Shown here one piece after another: positions 18,297-27,230 of a stretch of DNA of 64,000 nucleotides. Every line of letters begins with the position of its first letter. Position 1 is the stretch's first letter. The translations under genes and the position numbers were made by a program. Under the pieces are notes generated by a model. The model was given only the letters and a program-made list of their open reading frames with translations, did not search any database and was not told the origin of the DNA. Location of the stretch: the NCBI GenBank assembly GCA_002869145.1, contig PKTM01000020.1, forward strand, positions 62,001 through 126,000, in the 5' to 3' direction. The stretch comes from Denitrovibrio sp. (GTDB lineage: Bacteria; Chrysiogenota; Deferribacteres; Deferribacterales; Geovibrionaceae).

Positions 18297-18994
18297 TAGG
18301 TGGTAAAAAAGTTTTGGGGCTTGTTATTGCCAGAGGCGGAAGCAAAGGACTTACGGGGAAGAACCTGCTCACACTTGGCGGTTTGTCCCTTACGGCTCGG
18401 GCTGTGAAAGCCGGGCTTGAAAGCCAATACATAGACGATGTAATAATATCCACAGATGATGAAGCCATAGCAAAAGAGGCAGAAGATGCTGGCTGTGAGG
18501 TTCCTTTCTTGAGACCCGCAGAGCTTGCTTCTGACAGTTCAAAAAGCATAGATGTTATAAGACACGCACTCACTACCCTCAAAAAGTCTGGACGAATATA
18601 TGACGTATTTGTTCTTCTTCAGCCTACAACACCACTTCGCTCCTCAAAACATATTGACGATTGTTTGGAGCTTTATTCGGAAAAATGCGCTGATTCTGTG
18701 GTGAGCGTTACCGAGGCGGAACATCATCCGCTCTGGATGAACACTCTTCCGGACGACATGTCTATGAAGGACTTCATAAGAGCTGAGGCAGAGAATGTGA
18801 ACAGACAGGATATGCCCACGTACTACAGGATAAACGGAGGGGTTTACGCCGTCTCTTGTGAATATATGTTTAAAACAGGAAAGCTTTACTCAGACAAGTC
18901 ATACGCTTTTGTGATGGACAGCAAAAGTTCTGTTGATATAGATAGTAAACTTGATTTCAAAATAGCTGAGCTTTTGATAAAAGAAAGCGAATAA
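18293..18994 (+). CDS. Acylneuraminate (nonulosonate) cytidylyltransferase
   Basis: Activates a nonulosonic acid as its CMP derivative. At 233 residues it has the family start LGLVIARGGSKGLTGKN (the ARGGSKGxxxKN nucleotide loop) and LLQPTTPLRS. It could be NeuA, LegF/PtmB or PseF; the PtmE-like neighbour favours a legionaminate enzyme. It is the third gene of an operon with the radical SAM and PtmE-like genes. Confidence 0.88.
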   Translation: MIGGKKVLGLVIARGGSKGLTGKNLLTLGGLSLTARAVKAGLESQYIDDVIISTDDEAIAKEAEDAGCEVPFLRPAELASDSSKSIDVIRHALTTLKKSGRIYDVFVLLQPTTPLRSSKHIDDCLELYSEKCADSVVSVTEAEHHPLWMNTLPDDMSMKDFIRAEAENVNRQDMPTYYRINGGVYAVSCEYMFKTGKLYSDKSYAFVMDSKSSVDIDSKLDFKIAELLIKESE

Positions 18995-19022
18995 TTTCAA
19001 TCAGAATGTGGTATACATAGAT

Positions 19023-20963
19023 ATGGAAAGAGGGCTTTCAAGAGAGTTGGCTTCCGAACTAAAAACACAAATTTCAAGTAACGAAGACTGGCTTATCAAA
19101 CGTATTCTTCATTATGCAAAAAAACAGGGTTACACTGCCTACACATCTACTCTCGAAGAAGCGTGGCGTGCATCTATTGTGGGGCTCAGTAAACCTCTGC
19201 TGGAGACTCCTTCCACCTCTTTTCAGCTTCTGGAACTGCACCCGCATTTCAATTTTATGAATGATCAGTATGCGCTTTTCGGTGTACAGGAAGCAAAAAA
19301 ACACAGGGAACGCGGAATAGATCTCATTATGTTCATGGGGCTTTTCAAATATTACAGGCAGATATTCGAAGACCTGTTGTTTAAAGTGGAGATGAACAGT
19401 GATGACATCAGAAGCTGCCGTATGTTTTTGAAAAGGTATTTCGACAGGGTGGAGATAGGCTTTCTGGACGAATGGATGAGGGTTAGTCCGCAGGAGTTGA
19501 AACAGGAACTTCAGGAAGCCAACCGAAGAGTCACTAATGAAAAATCGCTATACCTTACTACTCTGGAAAGCCTTAAACAGCCGGTACTGGTAGTGAATTC
19601 GAAATGCGAAACACTGGTTATGAATCAGGCTGCCGCAGAGCTTTTTGCAGGTTATTCATCCCCGGGTTCAGTTTATTACGGAGGTCAGAAACCTGAGATA
19701 AGGCCTTCTGTTAAAAGTAAGATATCCGAGTTTCTTTCTGAACATAAAGATTCTAAGGTGTTCACCCATTCTATAGATAAAAGTATTTTTGAGGTTACTT
19801 TCTCACGCATGAAAGATATTAGCGGTAAATTTATAGGTCTTGCTGTTATCTTTAACGACATCACTGAGAAACGCCGTGCGGAATCTGTTCTGGAGGAGAG
19901 CGAAACTCTTCGCAGGGCGCTTATGGAAGGCATAGATGCCGCTGCTTTGATCCTTGAAATGGAGTCAAAGATCGTGGTTGATTTTAATACTAAGGCGGAA
20001 GAACTCTTTTCTAAGCATATCTCCGAACATGGTTTAAACAGCAAATTACCGCTTTTTTACGAAGAGGCTGGCAGCGAAGGTCTTTCAGTTTTTGAACTTT
20101 CCGAAAAATCAGTTAGTAATGAAGAGAGACTGCTTGACCTTGGAGAGGGTGGAGTTAAGCCGGTCAGGCTTTTCACCATAGATGTATGGTTTTCCAACGA
20201 CAGACATAAGATATTTATAATATTTGATATAACCCGTGAAAAAATGCTTGAAAAACGCGCAAATCATCTACAGCACCTTGAGGTGCTTGGCGATATCGCG
20301 GGATCACTTCCGTTTATGCTCTCAGAGAGCTGCATAAACATTCAGAACACTCTGGACAAGACTGCTGAGCTGCTGGGTAAGACAGGCGGATTTACTCAGC
20401 TTATGCCGGATTTAGCGAAAGCTATTGGGGATATAAGCTATGTGAACGAAATAGTTAGCGCACTTTCATCCATAGTTAAGTATGAGCTCGAAAATGCATG
20501 CATAGATATGAATCAGCTTGTAAAAAACTGTATTGTGCTCACCAGAGACAAATGGCATCCATATGCCGAGATGGATCTTTTTCTGAGTTCAGACAGGAGA
20601 AGCATATTTTGCAGTCCGGATGAAATGGGGCAGGTCTTTCTGAACTTGCTGGTGAACGCCGCGTATGCTGTCAGGAAGAAGTTTGAGGCAGATGATGAAC
20701 GAGGAGCTATAAAAGTTGTGAGTCGCTACTGCGATGGTTTTTATGAAGTTCTTATTTCTGATACAGGGGTTGGAATAAAAAAACAGGACTATAAGCGGAT
20801 ATTTGATCAGGGATTTTCTACAAAAGAGGTCGGGCGTGTTACAGGTAACGGACTGGCTATTGTTTATGATCTGGTGGTTCGCAGACATAAAGGGACTATA
20901 GAGTTCAATAGTGAAGAAGGTAAGGGGACGGAATTTATAATCAGGCTGCCTATCAGTTCATGA
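19023..20963 (+). CDS. PAS sensor histidine kinase lacking the usual phospho-acceptor His
   Basis: The N-terminal ~160 residues match the RsbRD-N-like sensor region of some deltaproteobacterial kinases (HRERGIDLIMFMGLFKYYRQ, then FDRVEIGFLDEW). Two PAS domains follow, then a kinase ATPase domain with intact N box (NLLVNAAYAV), G1 (DTGVGI), F box (IFDQGFSTK) and G2 (GNGLAI). Where an H box should read LGxxAxGIAHEI, the protein reads LGDIAGSLPFMLSE, so Phe (codon 20313-20315) replaces His. It is soluble, with no membrane helix. A GTG at 19008 is an alternative start; neither has a clear ribosome site. No response regulator is adjacent. Confidence 0.85.
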   Translation: MERGLSRELASELKTQISSNEDWLIKRILHYAKKQGYTAYTSTLEEAWRASIVGLSKPLLETPSTSFQLLELHPHFNFMNDQYALFGVQEAKKHRERGIDLIMFMGLFKYYRQIFEDLLFKVEMNSDDIRSCRMFLKRYFDRVEIGFLDEWMRVSPQELKQELQEANRRVTNEKSLYLTTLESLKQPVLVVNSKCETLVMNQAAAELFAGYSSPGSVYYGGQKPEIRPSVKSKISEFLSEHKDSKVFTHSIDKSIFEVTFSRMKDISGKFIGLAVIFNDITEKRRAESVLEESETLRRALMEGIDAAALILEMESKIVVDFNTKAEELFSKHISEHGLNSKLPLFYEEAGSEGLSVFELSEKSVSNEERLLDLGEGGVKPVRLFTIDVWFSNDRHKIFIIFDITREKMLEKRANHLQHLEVLGDIAGSLPFMLSESCINIQNTLDKTAELLGKTGGFTQLMPDLAKAIGDISYVNEIVSALSSIVKYELENACIDMNQLVKNCIVLTRDKWHPYAEMDLFLSSDRRSIFCSPDEMGQVFLNLLVNAAYAVRKKFEADDERGAIKVVSRYCDGFYEVLISDTGVGIKKQDYKRIFDQGFSTKEVGRVTGNGLAIVYDLVVRRHKGTIEFNSEEGKGTEFIIRLPISS

Positions 20964-20979
20964 AAATGTTGTCCTAAGT

Positions 20980-21897
20980 TTATACACCTAAAACAAACAG
21001 CCATAGTGAAAAACTCAGAATGGAGAGCAGGGTAGACATCACAATTGTACTTCCTGCCATCGGAGCATCCCCCTGCATTTGCGAAGCAAGCACATAGTTT
21101 ACAGTGGCAGTAGGCGCAGAAAGCATTATTACAAGTGTTTTGGATGTTACTGATAATTCTATACCGGAAATTTTAAGCATTAGATAAGCACAAAACGGCA
21201 TTACCAGAAGTTTCAGGAAAGACGATGACAAAGCGGGGAAAAAGTCTCCCTTCATCCTGTCTCTGCTCATACTTCCGCCTACGCAGAAAAGTGCCAGAGG
21301 CAGAGTTACTCCGCTCACTATCTCTAATGACCTAGCTATAAATACCGGAAAACCTATGTTAAACCAGGAAGCAGCAATTCCCAACAGACAAGCTATGGCA
21401 AGGGGGTTCAGCAGTGTGTTTTTTATAAAGGGCTTCAGTGAACGTTCGCCAGTCATAGAGATGCTCAGTGCGACCACAGACATAAAATTGACCATAGGCA
21501 CAACAAAAGCCATAAGTACACTGGCTATCACAAGACCCTGATCACCGAATGCATATGCACTTACAGGGAGCCCCATATAAGCATAGTTTGCCCTAAAGGT
21601 GTTCATAGCAAACGTACCTTCTGATTTACCAAGTTTCATAGCTTTCGCTGTGACAAAAGCAATAACGAACATCAAGATTATTGAGATAAACATTATTATG
21701 AGGTGGCTGATGCTGAAAACAGAACGAAGGTCAGCCAGAGCTATCTTGTAAAAAAGCAGGACTGGCAGGCAAACGTTGAATATCAGTTTGTTAGCTGTCT
21801 GAATAAAGTCATCGTCAATAAGTTTTATCTGCCTGATAAACCATCCGATAAAAAGAACGATAAATACGGGCAGAACGATTTGAAGTATTTGTATCAT
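20980..21897 (-). CDS. AEC-family transporter
   Basis: A 305-residue integral membrane protein of the auxin efflux carrier (AEC) family, which exports or takes up organic anions such as malate or other carboxylates in bacteria. Hydrophobic helices fill the sequence, with the split-helix motif FNVCLPVLLFYKIA near residue 40 and NYAYMGLPVSAYAFGDQG near the middle. The substrate is unknown. It is convergent with the sensor kinase. Confidence 0.88.
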   Translation of the reverse strand: MIQILQIVLPVFIVLFIGWFIRQIKLIDDDFIQTANKLIFNVCLPVLLFYKIALADLRSVFSISHLIIMFISIILMFVIAFVTAKAMKLGKSEGTFAMNTFRANYAYMGLPVSAYAFGDQGLVIASVLMAFVVPMVNFMSVVALSISMTGERSLKPFIKNTLLNPLAIACLLGIAASWFNIGFPVFIARSLEIVSGVTLPLALFCVGGSMSRDRMKGDFFPALSSSFLKLLVMPFCAYLMLKISGIELSVTSKTLVIMLSAPTATVNYVLASQMQGDAPMAGSTIVMSTLLSILSFSLWLFVLGV

Positions 21898-21984
21898 ATT
21901 AATGCTTTTGTTCTTGTTTGCGATTAGCTCATGAAGTATACTCTAAAAAGTTTCATCTATCACTAAATTATTTTAAATGAGAAC

Positions 21985-23337
21985 ATGAGAAAGACGAAAA
22001 CTGAAGGCTTTTTTTGGCTGACATTTTTTTTCACCTGTCTTTTCGGCGGCAGAATGTACGATTTCGATCTCCGCGGCGACAGTATGAACTATGCTGCCAT
22101 ATCAAACAACATACTCTACAGCAATGACCCACTTATTCTCACCCTGAACGGCGAGCTTTACATGAATAAGCCCCCGCTTTTTTTCTGGGTTAATGCACTT
22201 TTCATAAAGCTTTTCGGGGCTAACCCTTTCAGTGTCAGGTTATCAACTCTGATAGCTGTTATTGTGATAATCTGGTTTTTGTATAAGATAGCTATGGAGC
22301 TTTTCGAAGATTCAGACACGGCATTAATGATGCCTCTGCTTTTCTTTGCCACATACATTGTTTATAAAAACACACATATGCTAAAATTAGAGGCTTTTGT
22401 CTCTGCTTTTGTAGCGGGTTCTCTGTATTTTTTCATCAGATATCTTCGTGAAAAGGATGTCCGAAGCATTGTATTTACAGCTGTTTTTGCAGGACTTGCT
22501 GTTTTCAGCAAGGGACCACTCGGACTGATAGTTTTGCTTGCTTCAATTATTTTTCCTCTGGTGTCAAAAGAGCACAGAACTATCAAATATTTTAAGCATA
22601 TTCTTCTGGCTTTAGGCATCACACTTCTTATCCCTGGGTGGTGGTACGGCTATGTTATGGCAAAGACTCCGTTTTTTGATACATTCTTTCTGGAGCAAAT
22701 GTTTGACAGACTCGGCGGGAACAGCCTTAACTTCACAGAAGCCACATATAAGGTAAGACCGCTCTGGCAGTATCTGCTATACATAGGCAAATACGGAGGC
22801 CTTTTTCTTATCCTTTTTCCTCTTGGACTTTATAAGCTGATTACACAGGAGAGGTTCACAAGCGGACTGAGATTCATGTTCACCCTTTCAGTCCTATATT
22901 TTGTTATTATCCATTTTATAACCACTAAGGAACACCGATATCTTTATCAGTTTTATATGTTCACCTCTTTTATCTCAGCCTACGGACTTACCTCAGTATT
23001 AAGCAAGGGTTTTGTGCCTTTTGTTAAGTGGCTCGGAGTGATATTCGCTCTGTTCATAGCACTTTACCCAGGCACACTCGACTGGGACAGTTACGATTCT
23101 ATAAAGCGGGCAAAAGAGATGTCTGAAAAAAGCGGGCTGCCTGTTGTTGCGCGTGATGATTTTATAAGAGACATCTCTGATAAAGCTGCCATGAGCTTTT
23201 ATCTGCGTGACCACCTGAAAGAACCGCCACAAAGCGGAGGCTGGCTTGAAGTTGTAGAGAAAAGGTTCAAAGTTGAAAACGGACATGAACTGTACCGCTC
23301 GAAAAGGGTCAGTGTATATATTGTAAATACGGAATAA
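21985..23337 (+). CDS. Glycosyltransferase family 39 (ArnT-like) membrane protein
   Basis: A 450-residue polytopic membrane protein of the GT39/PMT_2 type, which uses polyprenyl-phosphate sugars on the periplasmic side. The first periplasmic loop has the acidic catalytic region (DLRGDSMNYAAISNN), followed by NKPPLFFWVNALFIKLFG, the family motif. The acceptor could be lipid A, a glycan or a surface protein. A paralogue lies at 23407 on the opposite strand. Confidence 0.88.
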   Translation: MRKTKTEGFFWLTFFFTCLFGGRMYDFDLRGDSMNYAAISNNILYSNDPLILTLNGELYMNKPPLFFWVNALFIKLFGANPFSVRLSTLIAVIVIIWFLYKIAMELFEDSDTALMMPLLFFATYIVYKNTHMLKLEAFVSAFVAGSLYFFIRYLREKDVRSIVFTAVFAGLAVFSKGPLGLIVLLASIIFPLVSKEHRTIKYFKHILLALGITLLIPGWWYGYVMAKTPFFDTFFLEQMFDRLGGNSLNFTEATYKVRPLWQYLLYIGKYGGLFLILFPLGLYKLITQERFTSGLRFMFTLSVLYFVIIHFITTKEHRYLYQFYMFTSFISAYGLTSVLSKGFVPFVKWLGVIFALFIALYPGTLDWDSYDSIKRAKEMSEKSGLPVVARDDFIRDISDKAAMSFYLRDHLKEPPQSGGWLEVVEKRFKVENGHELYRSKRVSVYIVNTE

Positions 23338-23406
23338 AAAAAGTTGTATAGAATTTTCTGCCTGACAGTTGCTAAGGTAAAACTAATGAAGTATATTCTG
23401 AACAGT

Positions 23407-24735
23407 TTACTTTAAACACGCTTGAACTTTTCTGTTTTTAATCAGAATATTACCGTCACATTCACCATTTTTTGAGGTGATTTTTATGTCAGAATCAGCA
23501 CAGCTGCCCACAGAGTAGCCTTCGCCATAGTAAAATATCATTGCGGATTTCCGTTCCCAGTGAGAGTAATACTGCTCATCAACGCAAACATTCAGACTGT
23601 TTGTTTTTGCAAATGCTTTCACCTTTTTGATCTCATCAAAGGTCTCCTGACCAGTACTAAATGGATATAAAACCATAAAGAATGCATATATGAACATCAG
23701 TCCAAAGAAGACCTTTCGCATCTTGTACTTTAAAACAGAAGCCAGTCCGACACCAGCAGCGATACTCATGAAGGGAATCATAACATAAAGATACCTGCTG
23801 TATTTAGAAGAGATAAAATGTATAGATATAAAGTATATAATAGTAAACCATGTAAAAAGCTTCACATATTTTTTAGTTCTCACACTCCAGATTCTTCGCT
23901 TAAACCCAATTACCATGAATATAATAAGCAGAAAATTATACTTTAACATGGTCATTGAGTGTTTAAAGATCGAAACATACTGAAAATTCCCTTCCCCAGT
24001 CATCGACATCCGCGCAACACTTTCCTTTAACAAAAAAACCTGATAAAGATCGCTGTTGGCAAAAGCATAGGCATACCACCATCCGAAGGTGATCAGAAAA
24101 GCTATAGCTGAAAACATCAGATCAATAAGGAGCGCAGCTCTCTTCTGTTCTGTTATCAGAAGGTACAAAGCGATAAAGACAAAAACAAAAATCCCAGCAA
24201 AGCCTTTGGTAAGCACAGCAAGTCCTGCAAATACCCCTACTGCTATTAATAATATCCTTTTGCGGCTTGAAATGTATTTGTAGGTGAAAATAAGACTAAG
24301 CATTATAAAAAAAGTGAGTAAGCTTTCCAGCCTGCATGCCTGAGAGTTTTTGAAAACTATAAAATTAACCAGAAAAAAAAGAACTGCGCCGTATCCGGCA
24401 TCAACACTGTCGAATGCTAATTTTGTAAGGTGAAATACCAGAAGCATTATAGCTATAGCAGCCAGTATGGAGACAAATTTCGCTCCGTAAACGTTACTGC
24501 CGAAAGCCCATATTGCTATTGAGTTCAGCCAGAAGAAAAGCGGCGGTTTGTTAAGGTACGGTTCACTGCCGAGGGTCAGAAGAAGTGGGTTGTCTGAACT
24601 TAAAAGGCTTTTTGATATAGCAGCATAATGAATATTGTCTGTGGTTAACCCGTGCTCATATGCTCTGCCGAACATAGCTATTATCCCAAACAAGACCACA
24701 TTAATATAGTCTTTAAAGTTAAGTAACTTCTGCAT
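23407..24735 (-). CDS. Glycosyltransferase family 39 (ArnT-like) membrane protein
   Basis: A 442-residue paralogue of the gene at 21985, convergent with it. It has the same order of motifs: GLTTDNIHYAAISKSLL with the catalytic Asp, then NKPPLFFWLNSIAIWAFG, about ten membrane helices and a small soluble C-terminal domain. The two share clear similarity over their N-terminal halves, which suggests an old inverted duplication with divergence of acceptor or donor. Confidence 0.88.
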   Translation of the reverse strand: MQKLLNFKDYINVVLFGIIAMFGRAYEHGLTTDNIHYAAISKSLLSSDNPLLLTLGSEPYLNKPPLFFWLNSIAIWAFGSNVYGAKFVSILAAIAIMLLVFHLTKLAFDSVDAGYGAVLFFLVNFIVFKNSQACRLESLLTFFIMLSLIFTYKYISSRKRILLIAVGVFAGLAVLTKGFAGIFVFVFIALYLLITEQKRAALLIDLMFSAIAFLITFGWWYAYAFANSDLYQVFLLKESVARMSMTGEGNFQYVSIFKHSMTMLKYNFLLIIFMVIGFKRRIWSVRTKKYVKLFTWFTIIYFISIHFISSKYSRYLYVMIPFMSIAAGVGLASVLKYKMRKVFFGLMFIYAFFMVLYPFSTGQETFDEIKKVKAFAKTNSLNVCVDEQYYSHWERKSAMIFYYGEGYSVGSCADSDIKITSKNGECDGNILIKNRKVQACLK

Positions 24736-24984
24736 TCATTTCCTTTAGATGTTTTTTATTGGAAACACAATATTTATACCTGCTTTATAATATTTTTCAT
24801 TAAAAAAAACATTATCAAATATGACTGAAGTTAAAAATTTATTGTTTTTTATATGTGGTGTTGAGAAAAATATATAAGTGGTTATATTTTGTTTTTAAAA
24901 TATTTATATTTTTTTGAGAAATAGTTTGCTTTTCATAAAACAAATGCGTGTTACACCAGACAAGACCAAATTTTTATCACAAAA

Positions 24985-25302
24985 GTGTCTATGTGTCATT
25001 ATGTTCTTGTTTTTCTTATCCTTCTGGTGTATTCAGTTCATATGAGATTTAAAGAATTCAGTAAATATTTCGGTGGAAAATATATGCCATGGTGGTACGG
25101 TGCTTTTGCCATTGTTTTGATATGGTTTGCCGTTAACCTTGTTAATAATTCTTCCGTAAGCAGGTACGAGCTGACCGCATACGACAATGCAGGCAATGTC
25201 ATTGGCAGCAAGACCGTTGGTGCTCAGACCATGACCCCGCCTGAAAAGCTTCCTGTTCCAAAGTCCTACAAACCAGTGAAGTCGATAGGTTTTCTTGACT
25301 GA
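24985..25302 (+). CDS. Small membrane protein of unknown function
   Basis: I recognise no family. From GTG 24985 it has 105 residues with two hydrophobic stretches (residues 6-18 and ~35-52); from ATG 25042 it has 86 residues and one membrane helix (WWYGAFAIVLIWFAVNLV). Neither start has a good ribosome site. The C-terminal part is soluble and ends in a Pro/Lys-rich tail. The 250 bp before it (24736-24984) is very AT-rich and has no gene. Confidence 0.5.
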   Translation: MSMCHYVLVFLILLVYSVHMRFKEFSKYFGGKYMPWWYGAFAIVLIWFAVNLVNNSSVSRYELTAYDNAGNVIGSKTVGAQTMTPPEKLPVPKSYKPVKSIGFLD

Positions 25303-25451
25303 CATTTTTTCATTCCCAATTAATGCTTTACTTAATCGTCACCATATTACTGTAATCTAACAAAACACAAGCATCTAAAAATCTAAAAGTTCTTGCTTTC
25401 CAGTTATTTTGAGACAATAATCACTAAAATAGGGGTATTATAGGTTTTATT

Positions 25452-27230
25452 ATGTCAAAGGTTAGTTATCAAAGCCTGAAATACAGGTGGATATACCGAA
25501 AACCTGAATCAGAAGGGATGACAGCCATGGTTGATGAGCTGAAAATGCCTGCGTGCATAACTGAGGTTTTAACAAAAAGAGGCTTCGTAAAACCTGATGA
25601 CATCGACTCCTATTTTAAAACACCGCTTAAAGGGATATCCTCCCCGTTTCTTATAAAAGATATGGAAAAGGCATCGCAATATATTGCTGATGCCATAGAC
25701 CGTAATGAAAATATTTGTATTTACGGTGACTATGATGTCGATGGTGTAACAGCCGTAGCACTCCTTTATCTGTTTCTGGTAGAGGTAGGCGCAAATGTCA
25801 GCTACTACATTCCCAATAGGTTAGAGGAAGGGTATGGGCTGAATAAATCCGCTATAGATGAGATAAAATCCTCAAAAACAGATCTTATCGTCACTGTTGA
25901 CTGCGGTATAAATGCATTGCCGGAGGTTACCTATGCCACTTCGCTGGGAATGAAGGTCATAATTACAGATCATCACCAGCCTTCTGAGGAGATACCTTCT
26001 GAGGCTATTGCTGTGGTTAACCCTATGCGTGAGGACGACACCAGCCAGTTCAAAGGTCTTTCAGGTGTTGGCGTGGCTTTCAAACTAGTTATGGCTCTCC
26101 GCTACAAGCTAAATGATAACGGCAGGTTCAAAGGCAAAATACCTAACATAAAAAAATATCTGGATCTTGTCACTCTTGGCACAGTGGCAGACGTGGTTCC
26201 ACTTGTGGGTGAAAACAGGATAATTGTTAAACATGGTCTGGAGATACTCTCCAGTAAAACCTGCAGGCCTGGGCTGAAAGAGCTTAAGCGTATCTCTGGT
26301 ATAGATGGACAAAAGGTTACTACCACCCATGTGGGGTTCGGTCTGGCTCCCAGAATAAACGCTGTGGGCCGTATGGGTGCATCAGACAAAGGTCTGAAAC
26401 TTCTTATTACAAATGACAGAAAACAATCTAAATATCTTGCCGAGGAGCTAGAGAAAGAGAACAAATCCCGTCAGGAGATAGAAAGACAGATCATAGAGGA
26501 ATCTTTTGCGAGGGTGGAGAAGAATAAGCTCCACGAAAAATATAAAGGTCTTGTGCTTTACTCCGAAGACTGGCATCAGGGTGTAATAGGTATTGTGGCC
26601 TCCAGACTTGTGGAGAAATATCACATGCCAGCCATTGTTCTTACCTTTGATGAAGGAGTAGGAAAAGGCTCAGGGAGAAGCATCCCGTCTTTTGATCTTT
26701 ATAAAGGGCTGGAACAGCTTCAGGATATCCTTCTCTCTTTCGGAGGGCACAAGTATGCCGCCGGGCTAAAGATAGAGGAGCAGCACCTCTCAAACCTTCA
26801 AAAGAGGTTTCACAATGCAGTGGACGACCTGCTGGAACCGGAAGACTTTGTGGCTGAGATAAATATTGACGCCTACGCAGAACCCGAAGACATATGTGCA
26901 GAGATGATGATGTGGCTGGAAAGGATGGAGCCTTATGGCTCTGGAAACAGAGAGCCAGTATTTTGCATGAAAAACGTAAACAAACACCAAGAGCATGTAT
27001 ATGTAGGCAGAGACAATATGCATCTGAAGCTCTTTTTGGAAAAAGATGGTAAGGTTTTCGACTGTATCGGATACAACATGAAAATATATAAAGATATTGT
27101 AAAAAATTCAGATAGGTTCGATATTATATTTTCACCCGCTGTAACAGGTTACTACAGTGGTAAATATACTCAGCTTGTGCTGAAGGACATTAAACCGGCA
27201 GAAGGGGAATGGGAAGCAGAGAACGAATAG
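25452..27230 (+). CDS. recJ: Single-stranded-DNA-specific exonuclease RecJ
   Basis: 5'-3' exonuclease of recombination and mismatch/base-excision repair. Among 592 residues the DHH-family motifs are complete: YGDYDVDGVTA (residues ~95-105), VTVDCG, DHHQP, the DHHA1 region with the GSGRSIPSFDLYKGL and FGGHKYAAGL motifs, and the OB-fold C-terminal domain. The gene overlaps rel by 22 bases. Confidence 0.96.
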   Translation: MSKVSYQSLKYRWIYRKPESEGMTAMVDELKMPACITEVLTKRGFVKPDDIDSYFKTPLKGISSPFLIKDMEKASQYIADAIDRNENICIYGDYDVDGVTAVALLYLFLVEVGANVSYYIPNRLEEGYGLNKSAIDEIKSSKTDLIVTVDCGINALPEVTYATSLGMKVIITDHHQPSEEIPSEAIAVVNPMREDDTSQFKGLSGVGVAFKLVMALRYKLNDNGRFKGKIPNIKKYLDLVTLGTVADVVPLVGENRIIVKHGLEILSSKTCRPGLKELKRISGIDGQKVTTTHVGFGLAPRINAVGRMGASDKGLKLLITNDRKQSKYLAEELEKENKSRQEIERQIIEESFARVEKNKLHEKYKGLVLYSEDWHQGVIGIVASRLVEKYHMPAIVLTFDEGVGKGSGRSIPSFDLYKGLEQLQDILLSFGGHKYAAGLKIEEQHLSNLQKRFHNAVDDLLEPEDFVAEINIDAYAEPEDICAEMMMWLERMEPYGSGNREPVFCMKNVNKHQEHVYVGRDNMHLKLFLEKDGKVFDCIGYNMKIYKDIVKNSDRFDIIFSPAVTGYYSGKYTQLVLKDIKPAEGEWEAENE

